Shown: piece by piece, positions 20,911 to 32,914 of the stretch
Layout: every line of letters begins with the position of its first letter
How positions within the stretch are numbered: the first letter of the stretch is position 1
From: Cinchona pubescens
Lineage: Eukaryota > Streptophyta > Magnoliopsida > Gentianales > Rubiaceae
Length of the DNA: 64,000 bases
Assembly: GCA_025175665.1 (NCBI GenBank)
Contig: JANKKI010000215.1
Location: 1,860,001 to 1,924,000, forward strand
Reading direction: 5' to 3'
Position numbers and translations under genes: made by a program
The notes under the pieces: generated by a model
What the model was told of the DNA's origin: nothing
The model's database searches: none
What the model saw: only the letters and a program-made list of their open reading frames with translations

Positions 20911-21239
20911 TGTGGGAAGATATTCATTGAAAAGTAAAGAGAAGGGAAAGGTTGAGGAAGAAGAGAAAGTTGAAGAGGAGTCTTTAATGGGTCAAGGCAA
21001 AAAGATAAATGAGCCTACTACCCAATATGCAAAGCGATGAAGGCAAGGATCCTACATGTTAAGAGTTTGGGAAATTGAAAATACCATTTCCTCGAAGGTT
21101 GAAGGAAGAGGACAAGGCGAAGAAATTCAAAAAATTTCTTGAAATACTCAAGAAGGTTGAAATTAACATTCCATTCATGGAAGCACTTGAGAACATGCCC
21201 GCTTATGCTAAATTCATGAAACATCAGAGACAGTCCTCA
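20911..21239 (+). other. Degraded Athila gag-protease linker
   Basis: Collinear position between gag and protease. Lys/Glu-rich (EEEKVEEES-like) with several stops. A trace of the PFPRRLKEEDKAKKFKKFLE segment typical of Athila is readable near 21085-21140. Confidence 0.5.
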
Positions 21240-21681
21240 CATTAAAAAAGAAATTGCATGGTGATGAAATTTTATGTTTAACGGAAAATTATATGCACTT
21301 CTCACAAAAAGGTTACCACTTAATCTCAAGGACCCCGAGTCCTTCAACATACCTTGCGAGATTGGAGGTTTGAAATTTGGGAAGGCTTTGTGTGATTTGG
21401 GGGCTTCAATAAACCTCATACTTTATGCAGTCTTCAAGAAAATAAATGGAGGAAATTTGAAGCCCACAAGTGTTTCGTTGCAACTTGCGGATTGTAGTAT
21501 AAAGTTTCCAAAGGGAATTATTGAGGATGTGATCATTAAATTCAACAAACTCTACCTTCCAACTGGTTTTATTGTTCTAGACATGGAAGAGAATGAAGAG
21601 ATACCGATTATTCTTATGAGACATTTTCTTACAACTAGGCCTGCACTAATTGATGTTCGAGAAGGGAAGCTGAAATTTTAG
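21240..21681 (+). pseudogene. Athila-like aspartic protease domain
   Basis: Retropepsin-like domain of the Athila polyprotein. RLPLNLKDPESFNIPCEIGG is followed by KFGKALCDLGASINLI, where DLGA is the active-site D-[LTS]-G-A motif. Then come SLQLADCSIKFPKGIIEDVI, FIVLDMEENEEIPIIL and PALIDVREGKLKF, all in the usual order. The domain itself has an open frame from 21274 to 21681, but flanking stops isolate it from gag and RT, so no working polyprotein can be made. Confidence 0.85.
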
Positions 21682-22400
21682 ATAAATGATGAAGTTGTTA
21701 CATTCAATATTTTTACTTCATTAAAGTTTCCTCTTCAATTTATAATGATGTTATGAGTATAAATGTAGTGGATGATTTAATTAATGATCTTTGTTCGCAC
21801 GAGTTGGAGAACTCTTCCTTGGAAAGGATATGTTGACTTCAAATGAGCTAATTCAAGATGATAAAGAGGGAGTGGAGAACTTGAATCATTTAGAGAATAA
21901 TGTTTTATTGCTCAAGGAAGAAGAAGAAGACAAGAAAATAGGTAAAGGGAGTCTCCGACCAACTAACCTCCGAAGGTAGAACTTAAACCTCTTCCTACAC
22001 ATTTGATGTATGCATATCTTGGTAAAAATGAGACATACCTGGTGATTGTGAATGCATCATTAATGAGTAAGCAAGTTGAAAGATTGATTGTGGTTCTTAC
22101 CATCTTGCATCAAAATGCCATTACTTGGTCTATTGATAATATTAAGGGGATTAGACTTCCGTTTCTATGCATTAAATCTTGTTGAATGAAGGGAACAAAC
22201 TGGTAAGGTAACCTCAAAGAAGATTGAGCCCCACATTGAATGACAAGATGTTGTGAGGAAGGAGGTTATCAAACTTTTAAAAGCCAGTATTGCTTACCCT
22301 ATTAGTGATAGTGAGTAGGCTAGTCCCACTCAATTAGTTCCAAAAAAGGGTGAAATTTCTGTGATAATAAGTGAAACCAATAAACTCATCCCCTCTAGAT
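21682..22400 (+). other. Athila protease-RT linker, degraded
   Basis: Short interrupted frames. ELKPLPTHLMYAYLGKNETY (with frame errors) near 21970-22040 and a run resembling VVRKEVIKLLKASIAYPISD near 22250-22310 are the usual Athila sequence leading into reverse transcriptase. Confidence 0.6.
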
Positions 22401-23460
22401 TGGTCACGGGTTGACGTATACGCATTGATTTTTATAAATTGAATGAAGCCATCCACAAGGATCGGTTTCCTTTACCTTTTATTGATCAAATGCTTGAGAG
22501 ATTAGCCAGTTTTGCATATTGTTCCTTCCTTAATGGATATTCCAGTTATCTTCAAATTGTTATTTACCCGGATGATCAAGATAAAATAACTTTTGCATAC
22601 CTATTTGGTACTTTTGCATATAAGAGAATTCCCTTTGGGCTTTGCAATGGTCCTAGCACATTTCAACGTTGTATGTTTGCGATTTTTTATGATATGGTTG
22701 AAAAGTGCATAAAAATCTTTATGGATGATTTTAGTGTATTTGGTACATCATTTGATGATTGTCTTGAAAATTTGACTAATAAGTTGCACAGATGTTTTGA
22801 GACCAACTTGGTGCTTAACCGGAAAAAAAAATGTCATTTTATGGTGCAAGAAGGAATTATTTTGGGTCACAATGTTTTTTCAAGAGGCATAGAGATTGAT
22901 AGGGCAAAAGTAGGGCTGATTGAAATGTTATCTCCTCCCATTAATGTTAAAGGTATGAGAAGTTTTCTTGGTCATGCGGGTTGCTATAGGAGATTCATTA
23001 GGAATTTTTCACAAATAGCCAGACCTTTTTGCTCTTTACTTCAGAAAGATTGTACTTTTGACTTTGATGATTCTTGTTTGAAAGCATTTAATGAGTTAAA
23101 ACATGTTCTTGTAATTGCACCTATTATTGTGACACCCAATTAATCTCTTCCTTTTGAGCTTATATGTTATGCTAGTGACTATGCAATAGGTGTCGTTTTG
23201 TGTCAAAAGGTGGATAAACATCACATGTCATTTATTATGAAAGTAGGACCTTAAATGACAAAGCACAACTTAATTACTCTACTACAGAAAGTGAACTACT
23301 TGCTATAGCTTTGCATTTGACAAGTTTAGATCATATTTAATTGGGTCTAAAGTAATTGTGCACACCGATCACTTTGCATTAAAGTACTTTTTTGAAACTA
23401 GATATCAAATCATGTTTATCGAGATGGATCCTTCTTTTATAGGAGTTTGATTAGGAAGTT
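22401..23460 (+). pseudogene. Athila-like reverse transcriptase and RNase H, broken
   Basis: The RT core is open from 22439 to 23143: KDRFPLPFIDQMLERLASFA, then DDQDKITFAYLFGTFAYKRI and PFGLCNGPSTFQRCMFAIFY. The catalytic FMDDFSVFG (YVDD-equivalent, intact Asp pair) is near 22720, then ILGHNVFSRGIEIDRAKV and the thumb/connection RSFLGHAGCYRRFIRNFSQI. RNase H remnants follow at about 23150-23400 (YASDYAIGVVLCQ), with stops and frame changes. The fold motifs mark it as Ty3/gypsy, Athila lineage. Upstream and downstream stops make it inactive. Confidence 0.9.
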
Positions 23461-24785
23461 GTGGACAAAAAGGGTGTTAAAAATATGGTTGTAGACCATT
23501 TATCAAGGTTTGAAACATATAGACTTGTCAAACAAGAAGAAAGAGCCATCAATGAGGAATCATCCATTGAGAAATTGCTTGAAGTAAAGGAGGCAAGCCC
23601 GTGGTATGCGGACATTGTGGATTATCTCATGGCCAGATTGGTGCCAAACATGCTTAATATCAATAAGAAAAGGAAGTTCTTTGCAAAAATGAAGTTTTAC
23701 TTTTGGGAAGAACCTTATTTATTCCAAAAATACAATGATCAAGTTTTAAGATGGTGTGTTCTAGCTCTTAAAGTGAAGTGAATGACATTTCGAAACATTG
23801 TCATTCATCTCCCATAGGAGACCACCATGGGGCTCAACGAATGGCTTTTAAAGTTCTTTAGTGTGGCTTGTATTGGCCAACTCTTTTCAAAGACTCTAGG
23901 GAGTTTGTGCTTAAGTATGATGAATGCCAAAGGATAGGTGATATCTCAAGGAGACAAGAGATGCCCCTTCATGGCATTGTGGAATTGGAAGTATTTGATG
24001 TGTGGGACATTCATTTTGGTTGCAATAGTCTACGTGCCAAAATGGGTCGAAGCAATAACGATCCCAACCAATGATGCTAGAGTGGTCACCAAATTTTTTC
24101 AAAAGAACATCTTTTCTCGATTTGGAGTGCCTATAACTATTATTAGTGATGGTGGATCACACTTCAAGAATTCTGATTTTGAGACCTTAATGACAAAGTA
24201 TGAGATAAAGCACAAAATTTCCTTAGCCTATCATCCTCAAACTTCAGGTCAAGTTGAGGCTTCAAATAGAGAACAATTTAAGAGAATTTTGGAGAAAATA
24301 ATGAATTCTGCAAGGAAGGATTGAGCAACCAAGTTGGATGATGCATTAGGGACTTACCAAACGGCATTCGAAATGCCAATAGGCATGTGTTCATATTGCA
24401 TTGTCTATGATAAGCCATGTCATTTACCAGTTGAACTTGGTCATCGAGCATATTAGGCAATCAAAAGCTTAAATTTTGATTTGAATGAGGCATGTGAAAA
24501 GAGACTTCTTGATTTAAATGAATTAGATGAATATGGGAGAGAAGCATGTGAAAATTTCTTAAATTAAGGAAAGGACTAAAGTATGATATGACTAACTCAT
24601 CTAAAGGAAATATTTCAAAACCAGTGATCTGGTGTTACTCTTTAACTCATGGCTAAAACTCTTCTCGGGTAAACTCAAATCAAGGTGGAGTGGACCATTT
24701 GAAGTAGTTCAAATCTATCCTTATGGTGCTGTGCAGATTAAAGGAAAATAGGGAAATTTTAAAGTCAACAGTCATCAACACTCAA
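23461..24785 (+). pseudogene. Athila-like integrase, broken
   Basis: An NMVVDHLSRFE segment ends RNase H. An HHCC-type zinc-binding region follows with frame errors (about 23790-23960; YWPTLFKDSREFVLKYDECQ keeps a Cys, but its usual partner Cys is missing). The integrase core has DVWDIHF in place of the usual DVWDIDF, so the first catalytic Asp is substituted. It then reads VPITIISDGGSHFKN with the second Asp, and HPQTSGQVEASNRE with the final Glu. LPVELGHRAYWAIKSLNF (one stop) and the terminal FPGKLKSRWSGPFEVVQIYP follow. Stops at about 23780, 24322 and later break it. Confidence 0.85.
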
Positions 24786-25946
24786 GCTATATTTAGGAGG
24801 AATCATTGATAAAGGACAGAAACCGTTCAATTGGTTCGTGATTAATCAATCATGGCTATAGTCAAGCTAATGACTATAAAAGATTGCTTCTTGGGAGGCA
24901 ACCCAAGCTTAATTTCATGTTTTTGTTTAGTTTAGGTGTGAATTTGTGTTAATTTCAATTTAGTGTGAGTATGTTCAAATTAGGTTGAATTAGGTTTTAA
25001 AAGTTTTGCTTTTAATTTCAATAATTGGAGTTTTGAAAATAGATGGAAATTATCTCATATTTGTGTTTTTAATGTTTTCAGGTGATGAAAAGATATGGCT
25101 TGAAGTAGGAAAGAAGTTGAAAAAAATGGCTAAGTGTTGAAATTGAACTTTACAGAAGTTTGGCTTGATGTCGCAACATCGAATTTGATGTCACAACATT
25201 AACCTCAAACTTCTGCAAAGGCAAAAATTTGACACTAACTCGATGTTGTGACGTCAAAGTCAAGAAACTTAGGAGGCACGTGGCAGCATTCGGTGCCATG
25301 ACATCGAATTCGATGTTGCGACATTAAAGTGCTGATTTGAATTTCCAATTAAGCTCAATATCACGACCAAAAGCGATATCACGATATCAACTTCGAGCAG
25401 AATCATAATTATGCTAATTTCTTCTTCTTCTTCTTCAATTTTTCCCCAAATCTTGTCTTCCCCAACCCCAAACATTCTTAGTTCCTTCCATTAATTCCCT
25501 CTCCCATAATCTCAATTCATCTCCCCAATACATTTTCTCATCAATTACTCACAAATTTTGGATTTTTTTTTTAGGGATTTATCAAAGTTCAATAGGAGAA
25601 ATTTCATCAACAATTTAAGGATTTGTCTTCACAACACAAATAATAACTTCCAATTTTTATGTGCTCAGGCCTGTGAAAATTCAATTTGCTAAAATTTGGT
25701 TGAATTATTGGTGATTATTTGGATATTTGATATTGGGAATTTTGACCATTTCTGAGCAATTTGTGGAAGAATTTTGTGCAAATTTTTGTGGGATTCTTCC
25801 TTTTTAATCTGATTGTGAATTATTTGGAATAAATTGTGTTGGAAAATTTTGTGATTATTGTTTGAGATTTTATTATGTTGGAAGTTATTAGCTGATTGAT
25901 AATTGAGCAACTGTTGGTAGTTGTTTGATTGTTTTTGATTGATAAA
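24786..25946 (+). other. Athila post-pol spacer with palindrome-rich segment
   Basis: Non-coding stretch between pol and the env-position ORF. After LGGNP-like sequence near 24890 it contains a dense cluster of the palindromic 18-mer (25165-25391), a CTT microsatellite-like run (about 25420-25436), then a leader collinear with 12986-13490 of copy A. Confidence 0.6.
25165..25391. repeat. Cluster of palindromic 18-mers in the Athila post-pol spacer
   Basis: At least seven degenerate copies of TCGATGTCGCGACATCGA: 25165, 25185, 25240, 25290, 25310, about 25354 and about 25374. Three times two copies lie 20 bp apart. The same motif is found in all three LTRs of this complex. Confidence 0.75.
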
Positions 25947-27149
25947 AATGACGAGGAAAGTCCATGGAAGTGTTGAGAGAAGAGTTAGAATGAGAGATAG
26001 GGGAAGAGGTGATGGTTCAAGAAAAAGAAGAGCAGGTGAAGGGACTAGTGTGAGGAAGGAATTGGTGAGCTAAGTGGCGCTAGTGAAAGGATTGTAGAGC
26101 CTTAATTTTCTAGTGATAGAGCTAATGTGTTATTTCAAAAACAATAAAAAAAATGATATTATAAGGGAGTGAGGATTTGATTTGTCTATGCATTGAGGGG
26201 CTTATGAAGAGGCAAGGAAAGAGATTGAAACTCAAATTAGAGCAAGGCATTGGGATGGGTTTGATAGGGCTGTTGAGCTCGGTTATACCCAATTGGTTAG
26301 AAGAATTTCATTGCAACTTATGTGACCTAGAGGATGGTAAGGTGAGAGTTCAGAGAGTTTTAGTTGACTTCAGAGCCGATGTAATAAATGCTTATTTCAT
26401 TATACTTTCTGTTCCTTCTGATGAATATCATGAGTTGTTGTATAACAAGAACAAGGACATAATCAAAAGGATGATTTGTGATCTGGATGTAGCTTGGGTA
26501 ATGAATGTGATAAAAATATTTGAATTAAAATTTCGTCGGCATGATTTATCTCTTGCATCAAAACTATGATTTTATTTCATAAGTTGTTGTATTTGGGGTT
26601 CTAATTCTTTAAGTTACATTCAAAAGGATAAGGTGCTTTTGGTTTATGCTATCATGATAAGGATGCCAGTGAACGTTGGTGGGTTGATTAGACAGGCATT
26701 TCTTAATAGTGGGAGGTACGGCAAGACTATCTTTTATTCACCTAATCTAATTACTCATTTATGTATCATTACAAGATGTCCTTATTCTGTTGATGACCAA
26801 TGACTCATCATGGATATAGATTTAATAAAGATTATGTGTATAAAATGGTTTGGGTTTATGAGTACCATCATCCTATAAAAGGTCAAATGTCTCTATCACC
26901 ACCCCCAAGAATGTTATCTATTCCTTTGCTACCTGGATATATATTCAATGCACTAATCACAAAAGAGAAGCGGAATGAGTTACAAGGCTATTAGACATAC
27001 AGTCAATTGGTGATGTAGAACAATCTAGTGGCAATAGGAGATGCACTCCGGACTAGCTCACTTAGCATATGGATTTGACCACCGCAGCCTCTATAGTGGC
27101 ACTATGGATTACCTGAGGGGCGGTACTACACACCACCGGTGATTCCTGT
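25947..27149 (+). pseudogene. Athila env-position ORF (copy B), broken and split
   Basis: Second copy of the ORF at 13494-14806. Readable parts: basic RRVRMRDRGRGDGSRKRRAG, LEEFHCNLCDLEDGKVRVQR, SDEYHELLYNKNKDIIKRMI, and a degraded QGFLNS-to-YVYKMVWVYEYHHPIKGQM region. Many stops occur. The acidic C-terminal part is separated by the solo LTR at 27150-29409 and continues at 29410-29560. Function unknown; it is shared with copy A only by position and sequence. Confidence 0.55.
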
Positions 27150-29409
27150 TGTGAAACCCAGTATTTTAATAGCCTTGTTCTTTGATTTTAACTGGTTTAA
27201 AATGTTTTTCATATTATTTTTAGTCATAAAGTACTTCAACTTATTCGTTTTTCAATTCGGCAAATTTTTTTCGATTTACGCGATTTCGGTACCGGCGGGT
27301 AAACGGGTCAAACCTATCAAAGACATAATTGGAATAAGTGTAATTAGTGCATTGTGGTGTGTGAGTGTTGTATGATGGCTGAATTATTCAGAAACAAATG
27401 ATAATTTAGTAGCAAAAATTAGTTTTTGGGTTAATTAGTCAACTTGGAGACTATTTGGTCAATCGGGTACTATTTGGGTCAACTTTGGAAGTTTTTTAAG
27501 TCTTCTTCTTGTTGTTTCTTCCTCATTTTTTTCCCAGCAGCAGCCGAAATTCTTCCTCCATTTTTCCCCAAAAATTTTCTTGGATTTCAAGTAGAAATCA
27601 CTTGGAAGGTAAGATTTTATGTATTTTAGCATTTATGGCTTATGGGCTTTATGATCCAAGCTTTAATTTCAAGTTTTGTAGGATTCTTTATGGCTGAAAA
27701 TAACCTCTTTGCAGCCTTGTAAGTTATGATTTATGTATGTTATGGGTTGTTTTTAGTGTTTTGGAAGTTGGGAAGTGATTGGGGTTGATTTTTAACAACT
27801 TTCCATGGTTAGATTACAAATTTTAAGATCCGGATGGATTGGTACCTTATAGCCTTGGATTTTAATTATAGCCTAGGGAGCCTAAGCCTAGGATAGCCTA
27901 ATTATGGCCTAGGGAGATTATAGCCTAGGGAGAGCGCGAAGTTTTTCGGTTTTTTCTGGAAAACTGAGCTTATTATCTCCTAATCTAGCTGTAATACGAA
28001 TTTGAGGGGTTAACTAAGTGTTTTGACTGGGGTTTTAGCTTGTCGAAGTTGGTCAGAAATTGTGAAAAGGTCATTTTTGACCAAAGAGCTTTTGGTGTCG
28101 TTTTCTATCGTTTCGCGTCGTTTCGCTTCCCTAGTCATTCTTTAACTTCTACATCTCTTCTAAGAGTCCTCTTATATCTGTTTTAGGTACCACGCCACCT
28201 ACCGCCGGCGAAACCGAAAAAACTTCTGAGCTCCCTAGGCTATAATTAGGCTATCTCCCTGTCTCTTATACACATCAAGGTCACTTGTAGCTTTGTTTAA
28301 CGACTTTCGAAATATATTTGGATGGATTTTAAAATGTGTATGATGTTTGGAACTGCACTTTTACCAAGTTTTGGAACTATTACATATGAAATCGGGACCA
28401 AGCTATTTTATGTTAATCAATTGATATGTTTACAAACTCTTTTGATATAGGAAAGCATTTTATGACTGTTTTGGCTCATAGGTGACCTTGGTATATAATT
28501 TTGGATGTGTTTGGAAATGTTTGATTTGGGGAGCTCCGGTTCTATAGTCATCCATGGGACGCCATGGTGACTGCTGTGAATGTTTTGAACTAATTGACTG
28601 CGGGGTCTTGTGATGGGATAACTTGACCTCCCGGTCAGACTAGTAGGTGTAGTAGATTACTAGATCTGACTAGTACTGTAGGTCATACCTTCGAGCCTAA
28701 AAGATACTCATGCTATTTTATTATATTCCGGATTGAAACTGTACTTGGATTTGTTCGCTATGCTTTAGCATACTATGTTTTGAAATGATTGGATCTTTTT
28801 GGATATGTTTTGGACATGCCTGACGTTTTAATGGCATGAGACATTTTAGAAATTACTTATGATTATGGTTTATTTACGTTTAAATGGCATGAGACATTTT
28901 AAAACTGCTTCATGACTATGGTTTTCACAAATGTTATTATCTTTATGTTTTCTTTAATTATCGAAATGCTTGGCCCCAAATAAGCATTGGAGATATCCAC
29001 TGAGCTAGTTATGCTCATCCCCACGTGATTTATAATTTTTAAGATTAGGTGCTCGTTTTGGACTCTCCACTGCGTTAGCAGCTTTTAGATTGTCTCCAGA
29101 TTCCACATTACTAGTAGGACTTTGCGGATAATCTTCCAAGCTTCTAAATTGTTTGGAGAGGGGTAGTATATTAGATAGGTTTTGTATTGATGAACTTTGT
29201 TTTTGTTGTAGCATCTTTTGTACTAAGAAGGAATTTTGTAATTCGTATTTTTGTGTAAAAATGAACTTATTCGGTTTTATAGTTAAGAAATCGTTTGATG
29301 GTTCTATTAAATTGCGGTTAAGTTTGTTGCTCTGTTCGTTTGTGCCTTGCGCTTTGGACCGGTGTGCCATTAGCGCGGCGTGTTACGGTCCCGTTTTTGG
29401 GGCGTGACA
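27150..29409 (+). mobile_element. Solo LTR of a chromovirus-type gypsy element, 2.26 kb
   Basis: Starts TGTGAAACCC and ends GGGGCGTGACA, flanked by the exact 5-bp TSD CCTGT (27145-27149 and 29410-29414). Removing it rejoins the Athila sequence CCTGTACATCA as found intact in copy A (14684 onward). There is no second LTR, PBS or coding region, so this is a solo LTR left by LTR-LTR recombination. The terminal GGGGCGTGACA is also the end of the Tekay-like LTRs at 44656-53888. An adapter remnant at 28259-28276 means the internal sequence here may be misassembled. Confidence 0.85.
28259..28276. other. Tn5 mosaic-end adapter remnant (assembly contaminant)
   Basis: CTGTCTCTTATACACATC, 18 of the 19 bases of the Nextera mosaic end, inside the solo LTR. 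Just before it, 28216-28258 is approximately the reverse complement of 27879-27950 (exact 16-bp core ATTATAGCCTAGGGAG at 27917-27932 against 28231-28246). That is what a mate-pair chimera built into a contig would look like. Confidence 0.88.
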
Positions 29410-31210
29410 CCTGTACATCAATGAGAAGCTCAACAAACTGGTGAACTTGTTGGAGCCTAAGATAATGTGAGGACTTTGAGGAGAGTAACAATGTGGTGAT
29501 GAGGATAATAGTGAGGAGATGGGGCAAGACAATTGAGGCAGTTGGTGTTGACAAATGACAACCTTGGAGACTATTTGAATATAGAATTTTATTTGATGGA
29601 TTTGGACAGACATTTTCATTTTTATTTCTTAGTACTCTAGCAGTTTATTATATTTTATGTATTTGGATATGCTTATTTGGATAATTGCTTTTAATTAGCT
29701 TGGCTAAGGGTCTTAGGCTGATACCAAGTTACTTGTGTTGATAGATTTGAGATCTATCCATTGGAACTTCGTGATTGAAAATTTGGTTTGATGCCTAGTG
29801 TGTTCTTAGTTGGTTTATGTATTGAGTAGTGATAATGTCTAAGGGTCTTAAGTTGACACCATGTGAATTTTTATTGATGCTTAAATGTTGGAATAGATGT
29901 TGTGAGTTTAATGGATTGGTTTCATGACATTGTTTTTGTGCTTTTGTCATTACCACTTGGTAGTATGCAAATTAAAATTTAAGTTAACAATTTTCGTAGT
30001 TTACTTAGTTCTTATTTAAGTGTCTTTTATATCATTATGTTGAAAATTTGGGTGAGTAGTAGGATGAGTTTTACTCAACAATTAGAATAAAAGAGTCAAA
30101 TTTGGGGGTGTTCATTTCTTGTGTCGGGGTGGTCCTATTTATATGTGTGTTGATGACTCTTGGATGGAAATTTGATCAATTTGGTGATTGATGATGATAT
30201 TTGACTTACAATAGTATATGATTGGACTATTTGAATTGACCATTCATGAATTTAAGTGTGCATGAGTGGTTCTTTTGCAACATAAGAATTTCTAAAACTT
30301 GATATTACCATTTTCAAAAAGATGGACTAATATTTTGAGGGAAATTTACTTAGAATTTTGTTTTTGTTCAAATCACCAATATTAATTTGTTAGTCGATTT
30401 ATCTTTTCAAAAAATTAGGTTAAATGGAGTAGAAGGAAATTAGGGCATTTTGTGTTTTTGCATAGGAAATGTTATTCATAACTTGTGAATGATTGGTATT
30501 AGATATTAATATTAGGTACATTTTATTCCTCTTCCTTGGTTTAAGGCTAATATTTGTGTTAAAAAAAAAAATTGGTGTTAATAATAAGATGAGTACAAGA
30601 TTCTAGCATGTACCCATGTTGTTTATTCGAAAAACCCATTAGACTAGTAATAAGGTGAGTACAAGATTCCGGCATATACGCATGTTGTTTCTCCAAATTA
30701 AGCCACTAAGAATTACATTTTAGAATACAAACAAGTCAAGGAAAAATGTTTGCAATACTTATCTTGATATCATACTCCTCATTCCTTGATAGATTAATGT
30801 TCCCAACTTAAGTGATATGTGCATATAGGTAGATTCTTAATGAATTTCTATTTCCATGCTATCTCATCGGGATGGTTGAATAGCTTTTTAATTACTTGTG
30901 ATTTGAGAAAAAATGATGTTTTGAATGAATAGAACTCAATTTTTGGGAACCTTTTTGAGAATGGCTAATGCTTGGTAATTTGTAAGCTTTGTATGTTAAA
31001 TGAACTTATGATTTTTGGGAAAACTTGAGTGATTAATTCAAATAGTTGAATTGTCATATGGTATTTAAGGACATTTGAGAGAAGTCTTTATTTATCATAA
31101 ATACATCCATTTTTCATAGAGTATTTTGTCAATTTGGCAGTGTGTTTGTAAAGTCGTTCTTTTTATTTCTTATTTTGCTCGGATCTAGCAAAACGTTAAA
31201 TTTGGGGGTC
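29410..31210 (+). other. Athila copy B: end of env-position ORF, 3' UTR and polypurine tract
   Basis: 29410-29560 is the acidic end of the ORF. The rest is 3' untranslated sequence collinear with copy A, including the tandem GTAATAAGG-type duplication (about 30587-30710) and an A11 run near 30560. It ends in the polypurine tract AAATTTGGGGGTC directly before the LTR. Confidence 0.65.
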
Positions 31211-32458
31211 TGATAACTCTAGTAAATTAGAGTTATTTTACCTTTAAATTATAGCATTTTGATAGTTTAATCTCGATTTTGAGTGTCGAATTAAGTATTT
31301 TAGGTTAATTAGTTACATTTCCCAGTTGCATTTGCACCTTTTGTAAATATTGTGAATTTTAATCAATTCTAGTTAATTTGGTTACTTATTTGTTAATTGT
31401 GTTTGCAGGTTAGGAATCGAAAAAATAGAAGTTAATATAATAAAGGTTAGAGGGCCAAAGTGGAATTAATGAAGAAAAGAAGACATTGAGCTGAAACATG
31501 CCCGATGTCGCGATATTGAGGCAGAATTTCACTTATTAATTTTTTAACTTGATGTCACGACGTCAAAGTTCATGTTGCGATATCGAGGTGCATTTGGCTA
31601 ATGCTGAATGGCAATTTTGTAATTTTTGACTCTCAAATTTTTATTTTTTGCCTTGTAAAGCAATTAACATATATATTAAGAAATAGTAGAAAAAGTACAC
31701 ATTTTAGATAGTATAATATGTAGTTTTAGATTAGATTACCTTGACTCTCAAGTTTTAGTTTAATACAAGTTCTCTCTTAATTTTTCTTTGATCTCGTTTT
31801 TAATTTCTTGCAAGTTTAAACTTTGATTAGATAATCTTAATGGGTTAATCTTTAGCTACAAGTTGATAGAATTTTTACTTAATTTCTAGTTAAATTTTCT
31901 TAAAATTTAGTTGCTTCTATTTCAAGTTCTCTTAGGGTTCTTGATAAATTAGCGATTTTTGGTTGAAATTTGCATTTCCTTATATAATTGTTCCTAGTAA
32001 TTTTTTTGGTCTTTCTTTTATTAATCTAAAAATCTAAAAATATCTAATTTTAATATAATTCCTTTGCAAAATTTCAATAGTCAAATTTAGTAATAAATGG
32101 AGCTTATTTGTTTTTCATGTTTTTTAATTGCTTTCCTTAATCAAATTAGAATTACTTGTCTTTCAAATTTAGTATAGTTATCTAGTTAATTTAGAAGTAA
32201 TTTTACTTGCTTTTATTATTAAGTTAATTAGTCTTTCAATTTAGCAGTCTAGTCACTCTCATTTCTTGATTTGCCTAAGGATTCATGAATCTCGATACTT
32301 GCTAACTAACAATTCTCGTGGGAATGATTCCGCTCATTCTATACTACTATCTAGCACCGTATACTTGCGGACATGAGGGTTGAAGTTAGGAATTAGTGTG
32401 GTTTTATTACTTGATGTTTTGAATTATTTTATTCCACCCACGAAATACATACTTATCA
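31211..32458 (+). repeat. Athila-like LTR (first of two), 1248 bp
   Basis: Starts TGATAACTCTAG after a polypurine tract and ends ...ACATACTTATCA. It contains palindromic motifs at about 31502-31590. It is followed not by a PBS but by a second copy of the 3' internal region. Confidence 0.75.
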
Positions 32459-32914
32459 TTGATATCATACTACTTGTTCTTTGATAGATTAAATGTTCCT
32501 AACTTTTGTGACATGTGCATATAAGTAGATTCCTAATGAACTTCTATTTCCATGCGAACTTGTCAGGATGGGTTCAATAACTTTGCAATACTTGTGATTT
32601 GAGAAAAAAAAATGATATTTTGAATGAATAGAACTCAATTTTTGGGAACCTTTTTGAGAATGGATAATGCTTGGTAATTTGAAGTTTTGTGTTTTAAATA
32701 AACTTGTGATTTTTGAAAAAATTGGAGTGACTAATTCAAATAGTTCAATTGTCATATAGTATTGTCCTTTGATAGAATTCCTTATTGATCATAAGTATAT
32801 CCATTGTTCATCAAGCATTTTGTCAATTTGCCAGTGTGTTTGTTAAGTCGTTTAGTAACTTTTATTTTATTTCTTATTTTGCTTGGGACTAACAAAACAT
32901 TAAGTTTATGGGTG
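32459..32914 (+). repeat. Duplicated Athila 3' internal segment
   Basis: About 455 bp matching 30770-31210 (begins TTGATATCATACTACTTG, ends with the polypurine-like AAGTTTATGGGTG) between two LTRs. This arrangement is typical of unequal recombination between tandem elements. Confidence 0.75.

Noticed and set aside
25947..27149. Viral envelope gene
   Set aside because: Position resembles env in retroviruses, but there is no signal peptide, transmembrane helix or glycoprotein-like Cys pattern, and the resemblance is to a plant transposon-associated domain.
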